Shown: positions 1 through 8,868 of the stretch, piece after piece
Numbering within the stretch: position 1 is the first letter of the stretch
Layout of the letters: each line of letters begins with the position of its first letter
Source: Corallococcus sp. AS-1-6
GTDB taxonomy: Bacteria > Myxococcota > Myxococcia > Myxococcales > Myxococcaceae
DNA length: 64,000 nucleotides
Direction: 5' to 3'
Assembly: GCF_020037015.1 (NCBI RefSeq)
Contig: NZ_JAIQDE010000002.1
Coordinates: forward strand, 558,001 to 622,000
Position numbers and translations under genes: made by a program
Notes under the pieces: model-generated
Database searches by the model: none
What the model was told of the DNA's origin: nothing
Seen by the model: only the letters and a program-made list of their open reading frames with translations

Positions 1-372
1 CGCCACTGCCGTCAGGTCGTGGTGACGGCGTCCATGGACGACCTGCACTTCCACGCCCCCATCCGCGTGGGCTGGATTGCCCTCCTGCACGCGCGCGTGC
101 TCGCGGCGTTCCGCACCTCGCTGGAGGTGGGCGTCACCGTGCACGCGGAGAACCCGCTCACCGGTGAGCGGCACCTCACCACCAGCGCGCTGCTCACCTT
201 CGTGGCGCAGGGCCAGGACGGCAAGGGCGTGCCGGTGCCGCCGCTGCTCCTGGAGTCGGACGCGGAGCGCCAGGCCTTCCAGGAGGCCGAGGCCCGCCGC
301 GCCCAGCGCCGCAACCGCGGCCAGGGGGAGCAGAACTGGATGAAGGTGATGAAGCCCGTGGCCGGCGCCTGA
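1..372 (+). CDS. acyl-CoA thioesterase, hotdog fold (5' end cut by window)
   Basis: The frame is open from base 1 to the TGA at 370-372, so the true start lies outside the window. The visible part reads as the second half of a hotdog thioesterase of the YciA/BACH type, which hydrolyses acyl-CoA to free fatty acid and CoA in the cytoplasm. Supporting pieces are MDDLHFHAPIRVG, then a long helix, then the strand pattern VGVTVHAENPLTGERH followed by TTSALLTFVA. The basic C-terminal tail (ARRAQRRNRGQGEQ) is usual in this family. It converges on the IscA-type gene, with a hairpin between them. The family call is good; the natural acyl chain cannot be told. Confidence 0.8.
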   Translation, partial: RHCRQVVVTASMDDLHFHAPIRVGWIALLHARVLAAFRTSLEVGVTVHAENPLTGERHLTTSALLTFVAQGQDGKGVPVPPLLLESDAERQAFQEAEARRAQRRNRGQGEQNWMKVMKPVAGA

Positions 373-393
373 GGCTCCGGAGCCTGGACGCAC

Positions 394-438
394 GAAGGGC
401 CGGGGGCACGCCTGCCTGGCGTCCCATCCCGGCCCTTC
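394..438. terminator. hairpin between convergent genes
   Basis: Perfect 11-bp inverted repeat: GAAGGGCCGGG at 394-404 and CCCGGCCCTTC at 428-438, with a 23-nt loop. It sits in the 93-bp gap between the convergent thioesterase and IscA-type genes, so it could serve both strands. A 14-bp palindrome (372-385) lies just before it, overlapping the thioesterase stop. There is no long T run, so intrinsic termination is inferred. Confidence 0.45.
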
Positions 439-465
439 CTCACCCCTGAAGCGACGGACAGCCGC

Positions 466-849
466 TCAGGTGGTGAAGGACGTCCCGCAGCCGCAGGACG
501 ACTTGGCGTTGGGGTTCTCGAACTTGAAGCCCGCGCCGGTGATGCTGGTGACGTAGTCGATGTGCGTGCCCGCGAGGTACTGGGCGCTCAGCGCGTCGGT
601 GGCGATGGTGACGCCGTCCTGCTCCCAGGTCTGGTCGCCGGCCTTCGTCTCCTTGACGAGGTTCAGGTCGTACCCCAGGCCGCTGCAGCCGGAGGGCACC
701 ACGCGGATGGAGAAGAAGTAGCCCTGGAAGCCCTGGGCCTGGATGACCGTCTTCACCTGGGCGATGGCGGCGGCCGTCAGGACGACGGGCGCGGAGGCGG
801 CGGGCTGGGAGGCCGGCGTGGTGCCGGCGACGGCGGTAGAAGTATCCAT
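466..849 (-). CDS. iron-sulfur cluster assembly accessory protein, IscA/ErpA/HesB family
   Basis: A 127-residue A-type Fe-S carrier, which accepts clusters from a scaffold and passes them to apo-enzymes in the cytosol. The family's three cysteines are present with classic spacing: C55 in PSGCSGLGYDL, then C119 and C121 in the C-terminal SSCGCG. About 22 N-terminal residues rich in Ala/Thr/Pro precede the conserved domain and are unusual for the family. The start at 849 is chosen because GAGGAG lies just upstream; the frame stays open further 5' but without a site. It stands alone, not in an isc or suf operon. Confidence 0.88.
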   Translation of the reverse strand: MDTSTAVAGTTPASQPAASAPVVLTAAAIAQVKTVIQAQGFQGYFFSIRVVPSGCSGLGYDLNLVKETKAGDQTWEQDGVTIATDALSAQYLAGTHIDYVTSITGAGFKFENPNAKSSCGCGTSFTT

Positions 850-949
850 GTGCTTCAATCTCCTCGTAGACGGCGCCTCATAACGCCCTGGCGCCCGAAA
901 AGCCAAGGGACCTGACGGGCCCCTTCCCGGCTCAACAGAAGATAACCCC

Positions 950-1282
950 ATGCCCATCCCCGAAATCACCCCCGCCGAGTTGGCCCGGCGCCTGGCCGGC
1001 CCTCCCGAGTCACGCCCCGTGCTGGTGGACGTGCGCTTCCCGCACGAGCACGAGTGGGTGGCCCTGCCCGGCTCGGTGCTGATGCCCCTGCCGGAGCTGG
1101 AGGACTTCCACGAGCAACTGGAGTCCTTCCGGGGCCGCCCCGTGGTCGTCTACTGCCACCACGGGGTGCGCAGCCTGGACGGCGCCGCGTACCTCATCGA
1201 CCGGGGCCTGGAGGCCGTGTCGCTCCAGGGCGGCATCGATTTGTACTCGCGCACCGTGGACCCCGCCCTGCCGCGCTACTAG
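950..1282 (+). CDS. single-domain rhodanese-like protein
   Basis: A 110-residue stand-alone rhodanese domain. The N-terminal strand (VLVDVRFPHEHEW) and the active-site loop C69-HHGVRS are typical. The cysteine would carry a persulfide in sulfur transfer, for example to cyanide or a thiol acceptor. It is divergent from the IscA-type gene by 100 bp, a plausible sulfur-metabolism pairing that is only inferred. Its TAG stop overlaps the stop of the convergent kinase gene by four bases. No signal peptide is seen, so it is likely cytoplasmic. Confidence 0.85.
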   Translation: MPIPEITPAELARRLAGPPESRPVLVDVRFPHEHEWVALPGSVLMPLPELEDFHEQLESFRGRPVVVYCHHGVRSLDGAAYLIDRGLEAVSLQGGIDLYSRTVDPALPRY

Positions 1283-3501
1283 AGCGCGGAGGCCAGGTCC
1301 AACGGCAGGTCCGTCGTCTCGTCGGCCTTGATGGTGGCCTCGAAGGCGACGGGCTCCTTGAGCTGCTTGCCGCGCAGCTCCAGGCGCTGCTTGCCCTCCA
1401 TCAGCTTGAGCGTGGTGCCGGCGCTGCCCATCATCTGGTTGTTCCGGTACACCGTCAGGCCCGGCGTCATCCCCTTGGGGGTGATCTTCAGCTTGAGGGT
1501 GCCCTCCTTGAAGCTGCGCTCGAAGGTCTTCAGCTCGCCGGGCTGGCCGAACGCGAGCTCCTCCGAGTCCTCCAGGTAGATGCCCTGGGCGTCGTTCTCC
1601 AGGATGAGCGTGTCCTGCAGGTGCGCGCCCTGCACGCGCGTGAGCGGCGCGGTGCCCAGGAACGTCACCGGCTCCGGGCTGTTGCAGCGCTCCGTGTGCC
1701 GCACGGACACCTTCACCGGCTGGTTGGTGTTCACCGTGAGCCACACGCCCTGCGCGTCCGCGGCCTTGGACGTGAGCGCCAGCATGATGGGTTCGCGGAA
1801 GAGCACGACCATGGCGAGCAGGCCCACCACGAGGCCCACCGTCACCAGGGCGCGCACACTGCCGCCCCGGGGCCTCACCGGCTCCGGCAGCGCGGGGGCG
1901 CTGGAGCGGGACGGACGGCGCTCGCCGGAGTCCTCGTCGTCCACCGGCGGGGCCACCGGGCGCGGGCGCGGGGCGTCCACGCGGCTGGAGGTGCGGCGGC
2001 GCGGCGGCTCCACGGCGGACTGGCTGGTGCTGGTGCGGCGGCGCGGGGGCGGCGGCGCGGGCGCGGGCTCCGTCTCCGGATCATCGTCCGGGGGCGGCAG
2101 GCGCGTGCGCTCGTCGTCCTCCAGGTCCATGCGGTGCACGCCCGAGCGCGAGCGCATGGGCGGCTCCGACACCGGCACCGCGCGAGACGCCGTGCGCCGG
2201 GGCGGCGGGACGTCGTCCACGGACTGGCTGCGCAGGTCCGAGCGCGAGTTGGTGCGGGCGATCTGCGTCGCGTTCGGGTTGCTGGTGGACGTGCCGCGCC
2301 GGACCGCCGGCTCCGACACGCTGGAGCGGCGCCGGGGCTGCGGCTCCACGCCGGTGAGCGACGGCGCGTCGTATTCGTTCGGGTCCTCCGCCAGCGCGGG
2401 CGACATGCCCGTGGCGCGGCGGGGCGCGGTGCCCGTGCGGGTGGCGTTGCCTCGCGAGCGCTCGCGCGACTGCGACTCGCCCGGCGGGGCCTCCCAGCTC
2501 ATGTCCGGGGGCGGCCGGGGCGGCGAGGTGTTGGAGTCCTCGCCCACGGGCACGAACTGGCCCTGCCGCAGCTCCTCCTCCAGGCGCTCCGCGAAGAGCG
2601 TCTTCATCAGCTCCGAGATCTGTCCGGAGGTGACGAGCCAGCGCTCGTTGACGAGCAGCTCCTCCAGCGCCGTCTGGAACTCGCGCGCGTTGTCGTAGCG
2701 GTCATCCGCGCTCTTGGCCAGGGCGCGCATCACCACGTGGTCCATGTCCCGGGGCACGTCGGCCACCTCGGACGGGGACGGGATGGCGCACTCCATGGCC
2801 GCCTGCAGCGTGGCCAGCTCCGAGTCCTTCTTGAGCGGCCGGTGCCCGGTGAGCATCTCGTACAGCACCAGGCCGATGGCGAAGATGTCCGCGCGCCGGT
2901 CCAGGTGCTTGCCCGCGGCCTGCTCGGGCGCCATGTACGCGAACTTGCCCTTGATGGCGCCGGACTTCGTCATCGAAGCCTGGTCCGCCGCCTTCGCGAT
3001 GCCGAAGTCCACCAGCTTCACCGAACCATCGAAGCTGATCAGGATGTTCTGCGGGCTGATGTCGCGGTGCACCACGTTGAGCGGCTGGCCGCGGTCATCC
3101 GTGCGGCTGTGCGCGTAGTAGAGGCCCTCGCACGCGGACGCGACGATGCGGATGGCCAGCGGACGGGCGATCCACTGGTTCATCCCGCTGGCCTTGCGCA
3201 TGACCCGGCCCAGGTCCTCGCCGTGGATGAACTCCATGGCGATGTAATAGGTGCCGTTGGCCTCGCCGAATTCGTAGACCTGCGCGATGTTCGGGTGGTT
3301 GAAGCGCGCGGCGATCAGCGCCTCGTTCTTGAACATCTCCACGAACTCGCGGTCCTCCGCGAGGTGCGGGAGGATGCGCTTGACGACGAGCTCCTTCTGG
3401 AAGCCCTCGATTCCGGACTGACGCGCAAGCCAGACTTCGGCCATGCCGCCCGTGGCGAGCTTCTTGAGGAGCTGGTATTTCCCGAATGCTTGAGGGTTCA
3501 T
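1279..3501 (-). CDS. membrane Ser/Thr protein kinase (PknB-like) with C-terminal extracytoplasmic domain
   Basis: 740 residues. The kinase domain (about 8-285) has the Gly-rich loop ATGGMAEV, catalytic Lys41 in VVKR, HRDISPQN (Asp147), DFG (Asp165) and the APEQ segment at about 191-194. A long low-complexity linker rich in Pro, Arg, Ser and Asp runs to about 545. One transmembrane helix (about 549-568) follows, then about 170 residues of strand-rich sequence resembling PEGA-type domains. The catalytic residues look intact, so an active kinase is expected. The arrangement suggests an envelope signal passed inward by phosphorylation, as in many myxobacterial kinases; no substrate is indicated by the neighbours. 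Confidence 0.92.
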   Translation of the reverse strand: MNPQAFGKYQLLKKLATGGMAEVWLARQSGIEGFQKELVVKRILPHLAEDREFVEMFKNEALIAARFNHPNIAQVYEFGEANGTYYIAMEFIHGEDLGRVMRKASGMNQWIARPLAIRIVASACEGLYYAHSRTDDRGQPLNVVHRDISPQNILISFDGSVKLVDFGIAKAADQASMTKSGAIKGKFAYMAPEQAAGKHLDRRADIFAIGLVLYEMLTGHRPLKKDSELATLQAAMECAIPSPSEVADVPRDMDHVVMRALAKSADDRYDNAREFQTALEELLVNERWLVTSGQISELMKTLFAERLEEELRQGQFVPVGEDSNTSPPRPPPDMSWEAPPGESQSRERSRGNATRTGTAPRRATGMSPALAEDPNEYDAPSLTGVEPQPRRRSSVSEPAVRRGTSTSNPNATQIARTNSRSDLRSQSVDDVPPPRRTASRAVPVSEPPMRSRSGVHRMDLEDDERTRLPPPDDDPETEPAPAPPPPRRRTSTSQSAVEPPRRRTSSRVDAPRPRPVAPPVDDEDSGERRPSRSSAPALPEPVRPRGGSVRALVTVGLVVGLLAMVVLFREPIMLALTSKAADAQGVWLTVNTNQPVKVSVRHTERCNSPEPVTFLGTAPLTRVQGAHLQDTLILENDAQGIYLEDSEELAFGQPGELKTFERSFKEGTLKLKITPKGMTPGLTVYRNNQMMGSAGTTLKLMEGKQRLELRGKQLKEPVAFEATIKADETTDLPLDLASAL

Positions 3502-3573
3502 CCCGGGGACTCCCCGGGGGGAGCGGGCTCAGTGAAGGGTGACAGGGGAGCGCATCTTAGGGGACGTCGGCCC

Positions 3574-4197
3574 ATGAGGCAAAGCCGCAGGGACACCTTG
3601 CTGGGGTGGGTCGTCATGACCTGCCTGCTGGCCCTGCATGCCGTCGCGGCCCCCGCGTCGGATCAGATCAAGGTCGAGCGCAAGGGAGAGCTGCTCTCCC
3701 TGTCCTGGCGGGACGCGGAGGACCAGTTGAACGGCGTCCTCACCCCCGCCGTCCCCCGCCCCGGTGAGCCCCTGCGGCTGACCTTGTCGGTGGGAAACCT
3801 CCAGGGGCCTCCCTTCCAGGGCGCCGTCACGGTCGCCTTCTCCCGGGAGGGCGTGCCGGGACAGGTGACGCGCACGCTGACGCGCGACGCCGTGGGCTGG
3901 AGCACCGAGTTCGTCCCCGACGAGGCCGGCGCGTGGGACGTGGACGTGCGCTTCCTCACCACCCGCCCCAAGGCGGCCCACGCGCGCTTCACCGTGAGCG
4001 AGCCCCCGGTTCCACCCATGGTCTGGCGCGTCCTGATGATCCTCGCCGGAGGGCTCCTGCTGGTGCGGGTGCTGTACGCCATCACGCGGCGCGGCGTGAC
4101 GCCGGAGCACCCCATCCCTCCCCTGCCCCAGGCGCCTCCGGAAGCCACGCCGGAACAAGGATCCGCCCCGCCGGCGGACCCGCCCGCTGATCGGTAA
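3574..4197 (+). CDS. exported membrane-anchored protein, FixH/YtkA-like beta-sandwich (tentative)
   Basis: 207 residues. A cleavable-looking signal (basic start, WVVMTCLLALHAVAA) leads into a strand-rich domain of about 120 residues. GAVTVAFSREG and EAGAWDVDVRF resemble the FixH/YtkA-type sandwich. One transmembrane helix (about 149-168) and a Pro-rich tail follow. The topology suggests a periplasmic domain anchored by the C-terminal helix. It is divergent from the Ser/Thr kinase with only 72 bp between starts, so the two may share a control region. The ATG at 3574 gives the signal peptide directly. The fold is tentative and no function is assigned. Confidence 0.65.
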   Translation: MRQSRRDTLLGWVVMTCLLALHAVAAPASDQIKVERKGELLSLSWRDAEDQLNGVLTPAVPRPGEPLRLTLSVGNLQGPPFQGAVTVAFSREGVPGQVTRTLTRDAVGWSTEFVPDEAGAWDVDVRFLTTRPKAAHARFTVSEPPVPPMVWRVLMILAGGLLLVRVLYAITRRGVTPEHPIPPLPQAPPEATPEQGSAPPADPPADR

Positions 4198-4422
4198 CAC
4201 CGCCCTTCTTACAGTCCGGCGTTACAGCCCCGGGGGTCCCCGGGAGGGAAAAAGTCTTCCCAGGTTGGGTCTCGTCACGTCCACGTCACGGGGCATCCGC
4301 CCCTCTCGCCGCTTCCGGATGTCCACCAGCGCACGTCCCTCCCCTGGGCACCGGGGTTGCACAGGGGAGCAGGCGTCGGGTCGTACGGCGTGGGGCATTA
4401 CCGGGGCGGGGAGACATCGGGC

Positions 4423-5700
4423 ATGGGCGGGACGGGGCTGGAGGAGAAGGGGTGGCGGCGCGGACTGCTCGTCGCGGTCCTCCTGGGCCTGCCGGCGGTC
4501 GCGAGCGCGGCGCCGGAACCGGATGAAGACGCGGCGGAGGGAGTGGACCGGCCGCTCGAGGTCTCCGGGGACGACGACGCGGACAAGCCGCGGGACGCAG
4601 CAGGTGACGCGCTGGCAGGCGCGGTGGCGCAGGCGATGCCGGGCGGCTCGCAGGGGCCCGTCATGGGTTCACCGGAGCAGGTGGCCGAGCCGAACGCGCC
4701 GGTGCCGGACGCGGCGGTGCCGGGCAAGAAGAAGAAGAAGGACACGGGCCCCAAGGCGGACACGCTGGGCGAGGCGCCGGACGAAGCGGACAAGGTGGAC
4801 GACAAGGGCGGGCCCCAGCAGCGGATCCGCGTGTTCGGCCGCGTGTTCGCGCGGGGCGCCGCGGACGAGCGCCAGAAGTACGAGCGCGACCTGGGCATCG
4901 AGTCCGCGCGCGTGGGCGTGGCCGCGTCGCTGTCCAACCTGGAAGCGGAGGTGAGCGCGGATCTCGCCTCCAAGACGATTCTGAAGGACGCGTTCGTGCG
5001 GCTGGCGGACGACGACAAGCGCCTGCGGCTGTACGCGGGCCGCTTCAAGTCGCCGTTCCTGCAGCGCTCGCAGGAGTCGGCGTGGCGGCTGCCCATCCAG
5101 GAGCGCGGCCTGGTGGAGGACTACCTCACGGAGACGAACGCGCTGGGCGGGCGGCGCCTGGGCGTGATGGGCGAGCTGCGGCTCAAGGAGGCGTGGGGCC
5201 TGAAGTTCTCCGCGGGCCTCTTCGAGGGCGGCGAGGACGCGACCGGGAAGCGGCTGAGCGAGGACGGCTCCGCGCGGCTGAGCATCCGCCCGTTCAAGTT
5301 CCTCACGCTGGGCACGAGCACGTACCTGACGCAGGTGATTGACGGGACGAAGCAGTACGCGACGGCGGCGGACGCGGAGGTGACCCTCTGGGGGCTGTCC
5401 GTGACGGGCGAGGCGGCGGTGGGCCGGCTGGCGTTGGGGCCATTCCAATCGCAGTCGGTGCTGGCCTCCTGGACGGTGCCGGTGGGCCACGAGGGGTGGG
5501 CGGTGCAGCCGGTGGTGGGGGCGGAGGCGCTGCAATTGCAGGGTGGCATCCAGGCGGAAGGGCATTCGGTGACGGGGGGCTTCAACGTGTTGTTGGCGGA
5601 TTCGTTCAAGGCGCAGCTCCAGGCGGAGCGGGCGCTGCGGCCGGGGGACGTGGCGCCCGCGCTCGAGCTGTCGGTGCAGCTCGCCACCCGCTTCCGTTGA
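4423..5700 (+). CDS. OprO/OprP-like outer-membrane porin, first gene of polyphosphate-type operon
   Basis: 425 residues. The signal peptide (RRGLLVAVLLGLPAVASA) is followed by about 100 charged, low-complexity residues that include a KKKKK run. From about residue 135 amphipathic strands appear to the C-terminus, which ends in LATRFR, a barrel-like terminal Phe segment. LRLYAGRFKSPFLQRS and then LPIQERGLVEDYL match the phosphate-selective porin O/P pattern. Such porins admit phosphate or pyrophosphate. The VTC gene follows after 13 bp. The ATG at 4423 gives a normal signal peptide; a TTG upstream would add 22 unconvincing residues. The family call is moderately sure; phosphate specificity is inferred from family and context. 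Confidence 0.7.
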   Translation: MGGTGLEEKGWRRGLLVAVLLGLPAVASAAPEPDEDAAEGVDRPLEVSGDDDADKPRDAAGDALAGAVAQAMPGGSQGPVMGSPEQVAEPNAPVPDAAVPGKKKKKDTGPKADTLGEAPDEADKVDDKGGPQQRIRVFGRVFARGAADERQKYERDLGIESARVGVAASLSNLEAEVSADLASKTILKDAFVRLADDDKRLRLYAGRFKSPFLQRSQESAWRLPIQERGLVEDYLTETNALGGRRLGVMGELRLKEAWGLKFSAGLFEGGEDATGKRLSEDGSARLSIRPFKFLTLGTSTYLTQVIDGTKQYATAADAEVTLWGLSVTGEAAVGRLALGPFQSQSVLASWTVPVGHEGWAVQPVVGAEALQLQGGIQAEGHSVTGGFNVLLADSFKAQLQAERALRPGDVAPALELSVQLATRFR

Positions 5701-5713
5701 GGAGACACCTGGG

Positions 5714-6433
5714 ATGATCTCGTTCGCTGAAGGCGAAGTGACGAAGCTGCGGCGTGAGTTCAAGCGCGTGCTGGAGGCCCCGGACGCCAAGGCGGTCTGC
5801 GCGAGGCTGTCGCAGGAGCTGGGGGGCTACCTGCCGCCGCCCACGCGCATCGTGTCGGTGTACTTCGACAAGCCGGGCCAGCCGCTGGCGCGGCGCGCGA
5901 TGCTCACGCCGGAAGACTGCCTCAAGGTGAGGACGAAGGAGTACTCGCCGGACGTGGGCGCGGCGGGCCGCGAGCGCGTGGTGCTGGAGGTGAAGCGCGA
6001 GCACGGCGGGCTCACGCGCAAGCGCCGCGTCTGGGTGCCGCGCGCGGAGCTGGGCCGGGCCATCAAGGGCGGCGTGAGCCTGTTGCCGCTCATCGCGGGG
6101 GGCAGCCTGGCGCCGGTGCTGGCGGTGACGTACCGGCGGCACGTGTACCAGGTGTCGCAGGAGTGGCGCGTGACGGTGGACCGGGACATCGGCTTCCACG
6201 CCGTGTCGCCGGAGCTGGCGCTGTCGCCGGTGGCGCTGACGGTGGAGCGGCTGGGGCTGCCCGTGTGGGAGGACTCGCGGGTGGTGGTGGAGGTGAAGCA
6301 CCTCGGGGCGGCGCTGCCCGAGTGGCTGGCGGCCCTCAATCCGGGGGGCGCGACGGCGTACAGCAAGTTCGCGGAGGGCATGGCGCGGGTGCATGCCTTC
6401 TCATCAGGTGGCGTTGGGGTCGTAGGGGGTTAG
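5714..6433 (+). CDS. VTC-domain polyphosphate polymerase-like protein
   Basis: 239 residues, essentially one VTC domain. In yeast Vtc4 this tunnel-shaped domain makes polyphosphate from ATP. The basic and acidic residues that line the tunnel can be traced: KLRREFKR at the start, K71-V-R73, E92-V-K94-R95 and R102-K-R104, R141-R142, R152 with D156-R-D158, E193-V-K195 and finally S217-K218-F219. Nothing needed looks missing, so catalysis is plausible. No membrane segment is present. The partner is likely the DUF4956 membrane protein two genes on, since VTC and DUF4956 genes often travel together. A kinase-like gene follows after only 6 bp. Confidence 0.85.
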   Translation: MISFAEGEVTKLRREFKRVLEAPDAKAVCARLSQELGGYLPPPTRIVSVYFDKPGQPLARRAMLTPEDCLKVRTKEYSPDVGAAGRERVVLEVKREHGGLTRKRRVWVPRAELGRAIKGGVSLLPLIAGGSLAPVLAVTYRRHVYQVSQEWRVTVDRDIGFHAVSPELALSPVALTVERLGLPVWEDSRVVVEVKHLGAALPEWLAALNPGGATAYSKFAEGMARVHAFSSGGVGVVGG

Positions 6434-6439
6434 GGCACC

Positions 6440-8152
6440 GTGTTCATCGATTTCGAAGGCATTGACGGCAGCGGCAAGACGACGCTGTCCAACCTGCTGG
6501 CGTCCCGGCTGAAGCGGCTGGGCTACAAGGTCGCGCACGCGCGCGAGGGGGGCGAGCTGCAGTCCCCCACCGCCCGGCGCATCCGCGACCTGACGCGCGA
6601 CGCGAAGCTGCTGGAGATGTGCCCGCGCGCCGAGTTCTTCCTGAACCTGGCCCGTGACGCGCAGCAGTTGGAAGAGGTCATCGCGCCCGCGCTCAAGCGG
6701 GGCGAGGTGTGCATCACCGACCGCTACCTCTACTCGCAGCTCGCGCTGACGGGCGGCGGGCGGGGCCTGAAGGAGGCGCAGCTCCTGCCCTCCTGCGAGC
6801 TGGCGTCGCAGGGGCTGTGGCCGGACCTGGTCATCCTGGTGGACGTGGACCCGGACTTGGCGCGGCTGCGCAAGCGGCTGGGCAAGGTGCAGAGCGGCAA
6901 GGTGAACGACGCGGACAGCCGCAAGGGCCTGGTGGGCGCGGGGCTGGCGGTGCGCGTGCGCGAGGCGTTCCTGGCGCAGGCCCGGAAGGACCCGACGCGG
7001 TGGATCATCCTGGAGAACAATGATCAGCCGCTGCGAGTGCTGGAGCAGCGCCTGGTGGAGGCCGTCGTGGCGCGGCTGGAGGGCCGTGAGCAGCCGGTGC
7101 AGCGGCTGGTCCCCGCCCCCACCCCGCCGGCGCCGGGCGCGGCGTCCGTGGACGACGTGGAGGAGCGCTTCTTCCAGGCGGTGGACAGCCTGGAGGCGAG
7201 AGAGCCGCAGTTGGCGGCGTGGCTGCTCAACGGCATCCCGGGCCTGCCCGCGCACCAGCGCCGGCTGGCGTACGCGGAGCGGCTGCCGGGGCTGGTGGCG
7301 CGCAGCCTGAGCGGGCTGGATGACGACACGGCGTGGACGCTGCGCGACGTGCTGTCGGCGAGCGTGCCGGTGGACGTGGCGGAGGGGCTGGGGTTCGTGA
7401 CGTCCCCGCGCTCGCACGCGCTGCGGCGGCGGCTGTACGCGCGGGCGCCGGCGGCGGTGCTGGAGGGGCTCAAGCGCCAGGACTCGCCGGAGGCGTGGGC
7501 GCTGCGCGAGCGGGGCCTGAAGGATGGGCACCTGGCGGCGGTGCTGCTGGGCCTGGCCGGCGTGGACGGCGAGGAGTCCTGGGTGGTCCGCGAGGCGGGC
7601 ATGCAGCGCAAGCTGTACTCGGAGGTGGCGCGCAGCCTGGGGGGCCTGAGCACGGAGCGCGCGGAGGCGCTGCGCGAGGCGCTGATACCGCACGACCGGC
7701 TGGCGGTGCTCAAGAGCACCACGGGGCTGGAGACGCCGGTGGCGGTGGGCCTGCGCGAGCAGTTGGAGAAGGGAGCGCTGAAGCTGGTGCTGCGTTCGCT
7801 GACGGGCGTGGACACGCCGCGGGCCTGGGCGATGCGTGAGCGGGGCGCGCAGTCCACGAAGGAGGCGTTGGACTCCGTGGACGGGATGGACTCGCCGGCC
7901 GCGTGGAGGCTGCGGGCCTCCGCGGCGCGCCGGTGGCCGGCGACGGTGGTGTCGTCGATGCGCGGGCTGCCGCTGGTGGCGGAGACGCGGGCGCTGTTGG
8001 AGCGCATCCTGGAGGAGCAGGCCGGGAAGCTGCCGGTGCTGCGCAACGCGTACGCGGTGGTGGCGCACGCCCGCGCGCTGGAGCAGGCGCAGCGGCCGGC
8101 GCGGGCGCTGGCGGAGACGCTGAGCGTGGATGCCGGGCGGCAGGAGGCATGA
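6440..8152 (+). CDS. thymidylate-kinase-like P-loop protein with long helical-repeat C-terminus
   Basis: 570 residues, GTG start. Residues 1-210 look like a thymidylate kinase: EGIDGSGKTT (6-15), the DRYLYS segment (94-99), and a basic LID-like stretch (143-162). Ordinary dTMP kinases end there. Here about 360 more residues follow, mostly Ala/Leu/Arg helices built on a loose 33-36-residue repeat around G-[LV]-D-x-P-x-AW-x-LRE (for example GVDTPRAWAMRERG and GMDSPAAWRLRAS). The segment where usual enzymes carry the base-contacting Arg reads LARDAQQ and needs alignment. Because it lies between VTC and DUF4956 genes, a role in phosphate or polyphosphate metabolism is as likely as dTMP phosphorylation. 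Its stop overlaps the next start (ATGA). Confidence 0.78.
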   Translation: MFIDFEGIDGSGKTTLSNLLASRLKRLGYKVAHAREGGELQSPTARRIRDLTRDAKLLEMCPRAEFFLNLARDAQQLEEVIAPALKRGEVCITDRYLYSQLALTGGGRGLKEAQLLPSCELASQGLWPDLVILVDVDPDLARLRKRLGKVQSGKVNDADSRKGLVGAGLAVRVREAFLAQARKDPTRWIILENNDQPLRVLEQRLVEAVVARLEGREQPVQRLVPAPTPPAPGAASVDDVEERFFQAVDSLEAREPQLAAWLLNGIPGLPAHQRRLAYAERLPGLVARSLSGLDDDTAWTLRDVLSASVPVDVAEGLGFVTSPRSHALRRRLYARAPAAVLEGLKRQDSPEAWALRERGLKDGHLAAVLLGLAGVDGEESWVVREAGMQRKLYSEVARSLGGLSTERAEALREALIPHDRLAVLKSTTGLETPVAVGLREQLEKGALKLVLRSLTGVDTPRAWAMRERGAQSTKEALDSVDGMDSPAAWRLRASAARRWPATVVSSMRGLPLVAETRALLERILEEQAGKLPVLRNAYAVVAHARALEQAQRPARALAETLSVDAGRQEA

Positions 8153-8868
8153 CGCCCATGGAGGGTCCGTTCGGAGCGCTGTTCCAGGACGTGGAGCAGG
8201 AGCTGCAGGCGCTGTCGATGGGGGCCATCCTCCCCCGGCTGGTGGCGTCGGCGCTGATTGGCGCGCTGTTGTCGTCACGGCCCTGGCGGATGTTGACGGG
8301 CAAGCCGCTGCCGAAGGTGGAGATGGTGCAGGCGCAGATCCTCCTCTGCGCGGCGGCGGCGGTGATTACCGCGGTGATTGGCAACAGCGTGGCGAAGGCG
8401 TTTGGGCTCGTGGGCCTGGGCGGGTTCGTGCGGTTCCGCTCGGGGCTGAAGGACCCGCGGGACGCGGCCATCCTGTTCCTGGTGATTGGCCTGGGCATGG
8501 CCTGCGGCCACGGGAACCTGGTGCTGGCATTCGTGGGCACGGGGTTCGTGGCGGTGCTGCTCTTCGTGCTGGACCTGTTCGAGAAGAAGGCCGTGGCGAC
8601 GAAGGAGGCGAAGCAGCGGCTGGTGGTGTCCGCGCAGGCGGACGACCTGGTGCGAGCGGAGGCCACGCTGAGGGCGGCGCTGGGCGAGCGCAACGTGATG
8701 GTGAAGAGCTGCGCGATGGATTTCTCCGCGCGGCGCGTGGAGCTGGAAGTGGAGGAGCCGGAGCCTGGAAGCCTGGCGGCGGCGTTGGGAAGGACGGAAG
8801 GGGCGCCCTTGCGGGGGCTGCGGTGGACGGCGGTGAGCGCGAAGGGCGCGCGGGAGGAGACGGTATGA
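8149..8868 (+). CDS. DUF4956 family membrane protein
   Basis: 239 residues with four hydrophobic segments (about 24-43, 60-79, 106-121 and 123-144). The family signature is clear: GLVGLGGFVRFRSGLKDPRD spans about 87-105, right before the third helix. The cytoplasmic C-terminal domain (about 150-239) is a small alpha/beta unit resembling an ACT/ferredoxin fold. The ATG at 8149 overlaps the previous stop as ATGA, so translation is probably coupled; a second ATG lies at 8158. DUF4956 proteins are commonly encoded beside VTC-domain polymerases. A role as membrane channel or anchor for the polymer is inference. Confidence 0.85.
   Translation: MTPMEGPFGALFQDVEQELQALSMGAILPRLVASALIGALLSSRPWRMLTGKPLPKVEMVQAQILLCAAAAVITAVIGNSVAKAFGLVGLGGFVRFRSGLKDPRDAAILFLVIGLGMACGHGNLVLAFVGTGFVAVLLFVLDLFEKKAVATKEAKQRLVVSAQADDLVRAEATLRAALGERNVMVKSCAMDFSARRVELEVEEPEPGSLAAALGRTEGAPLRGLRWTAVSAKGAREETV

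Noticed and set aside
4357-4422. TTG 4357 as the porin start
   Set aside because: It would place 22 Gly-rich residues before the signal peptide; ATG 4423 gives a normal export signal.
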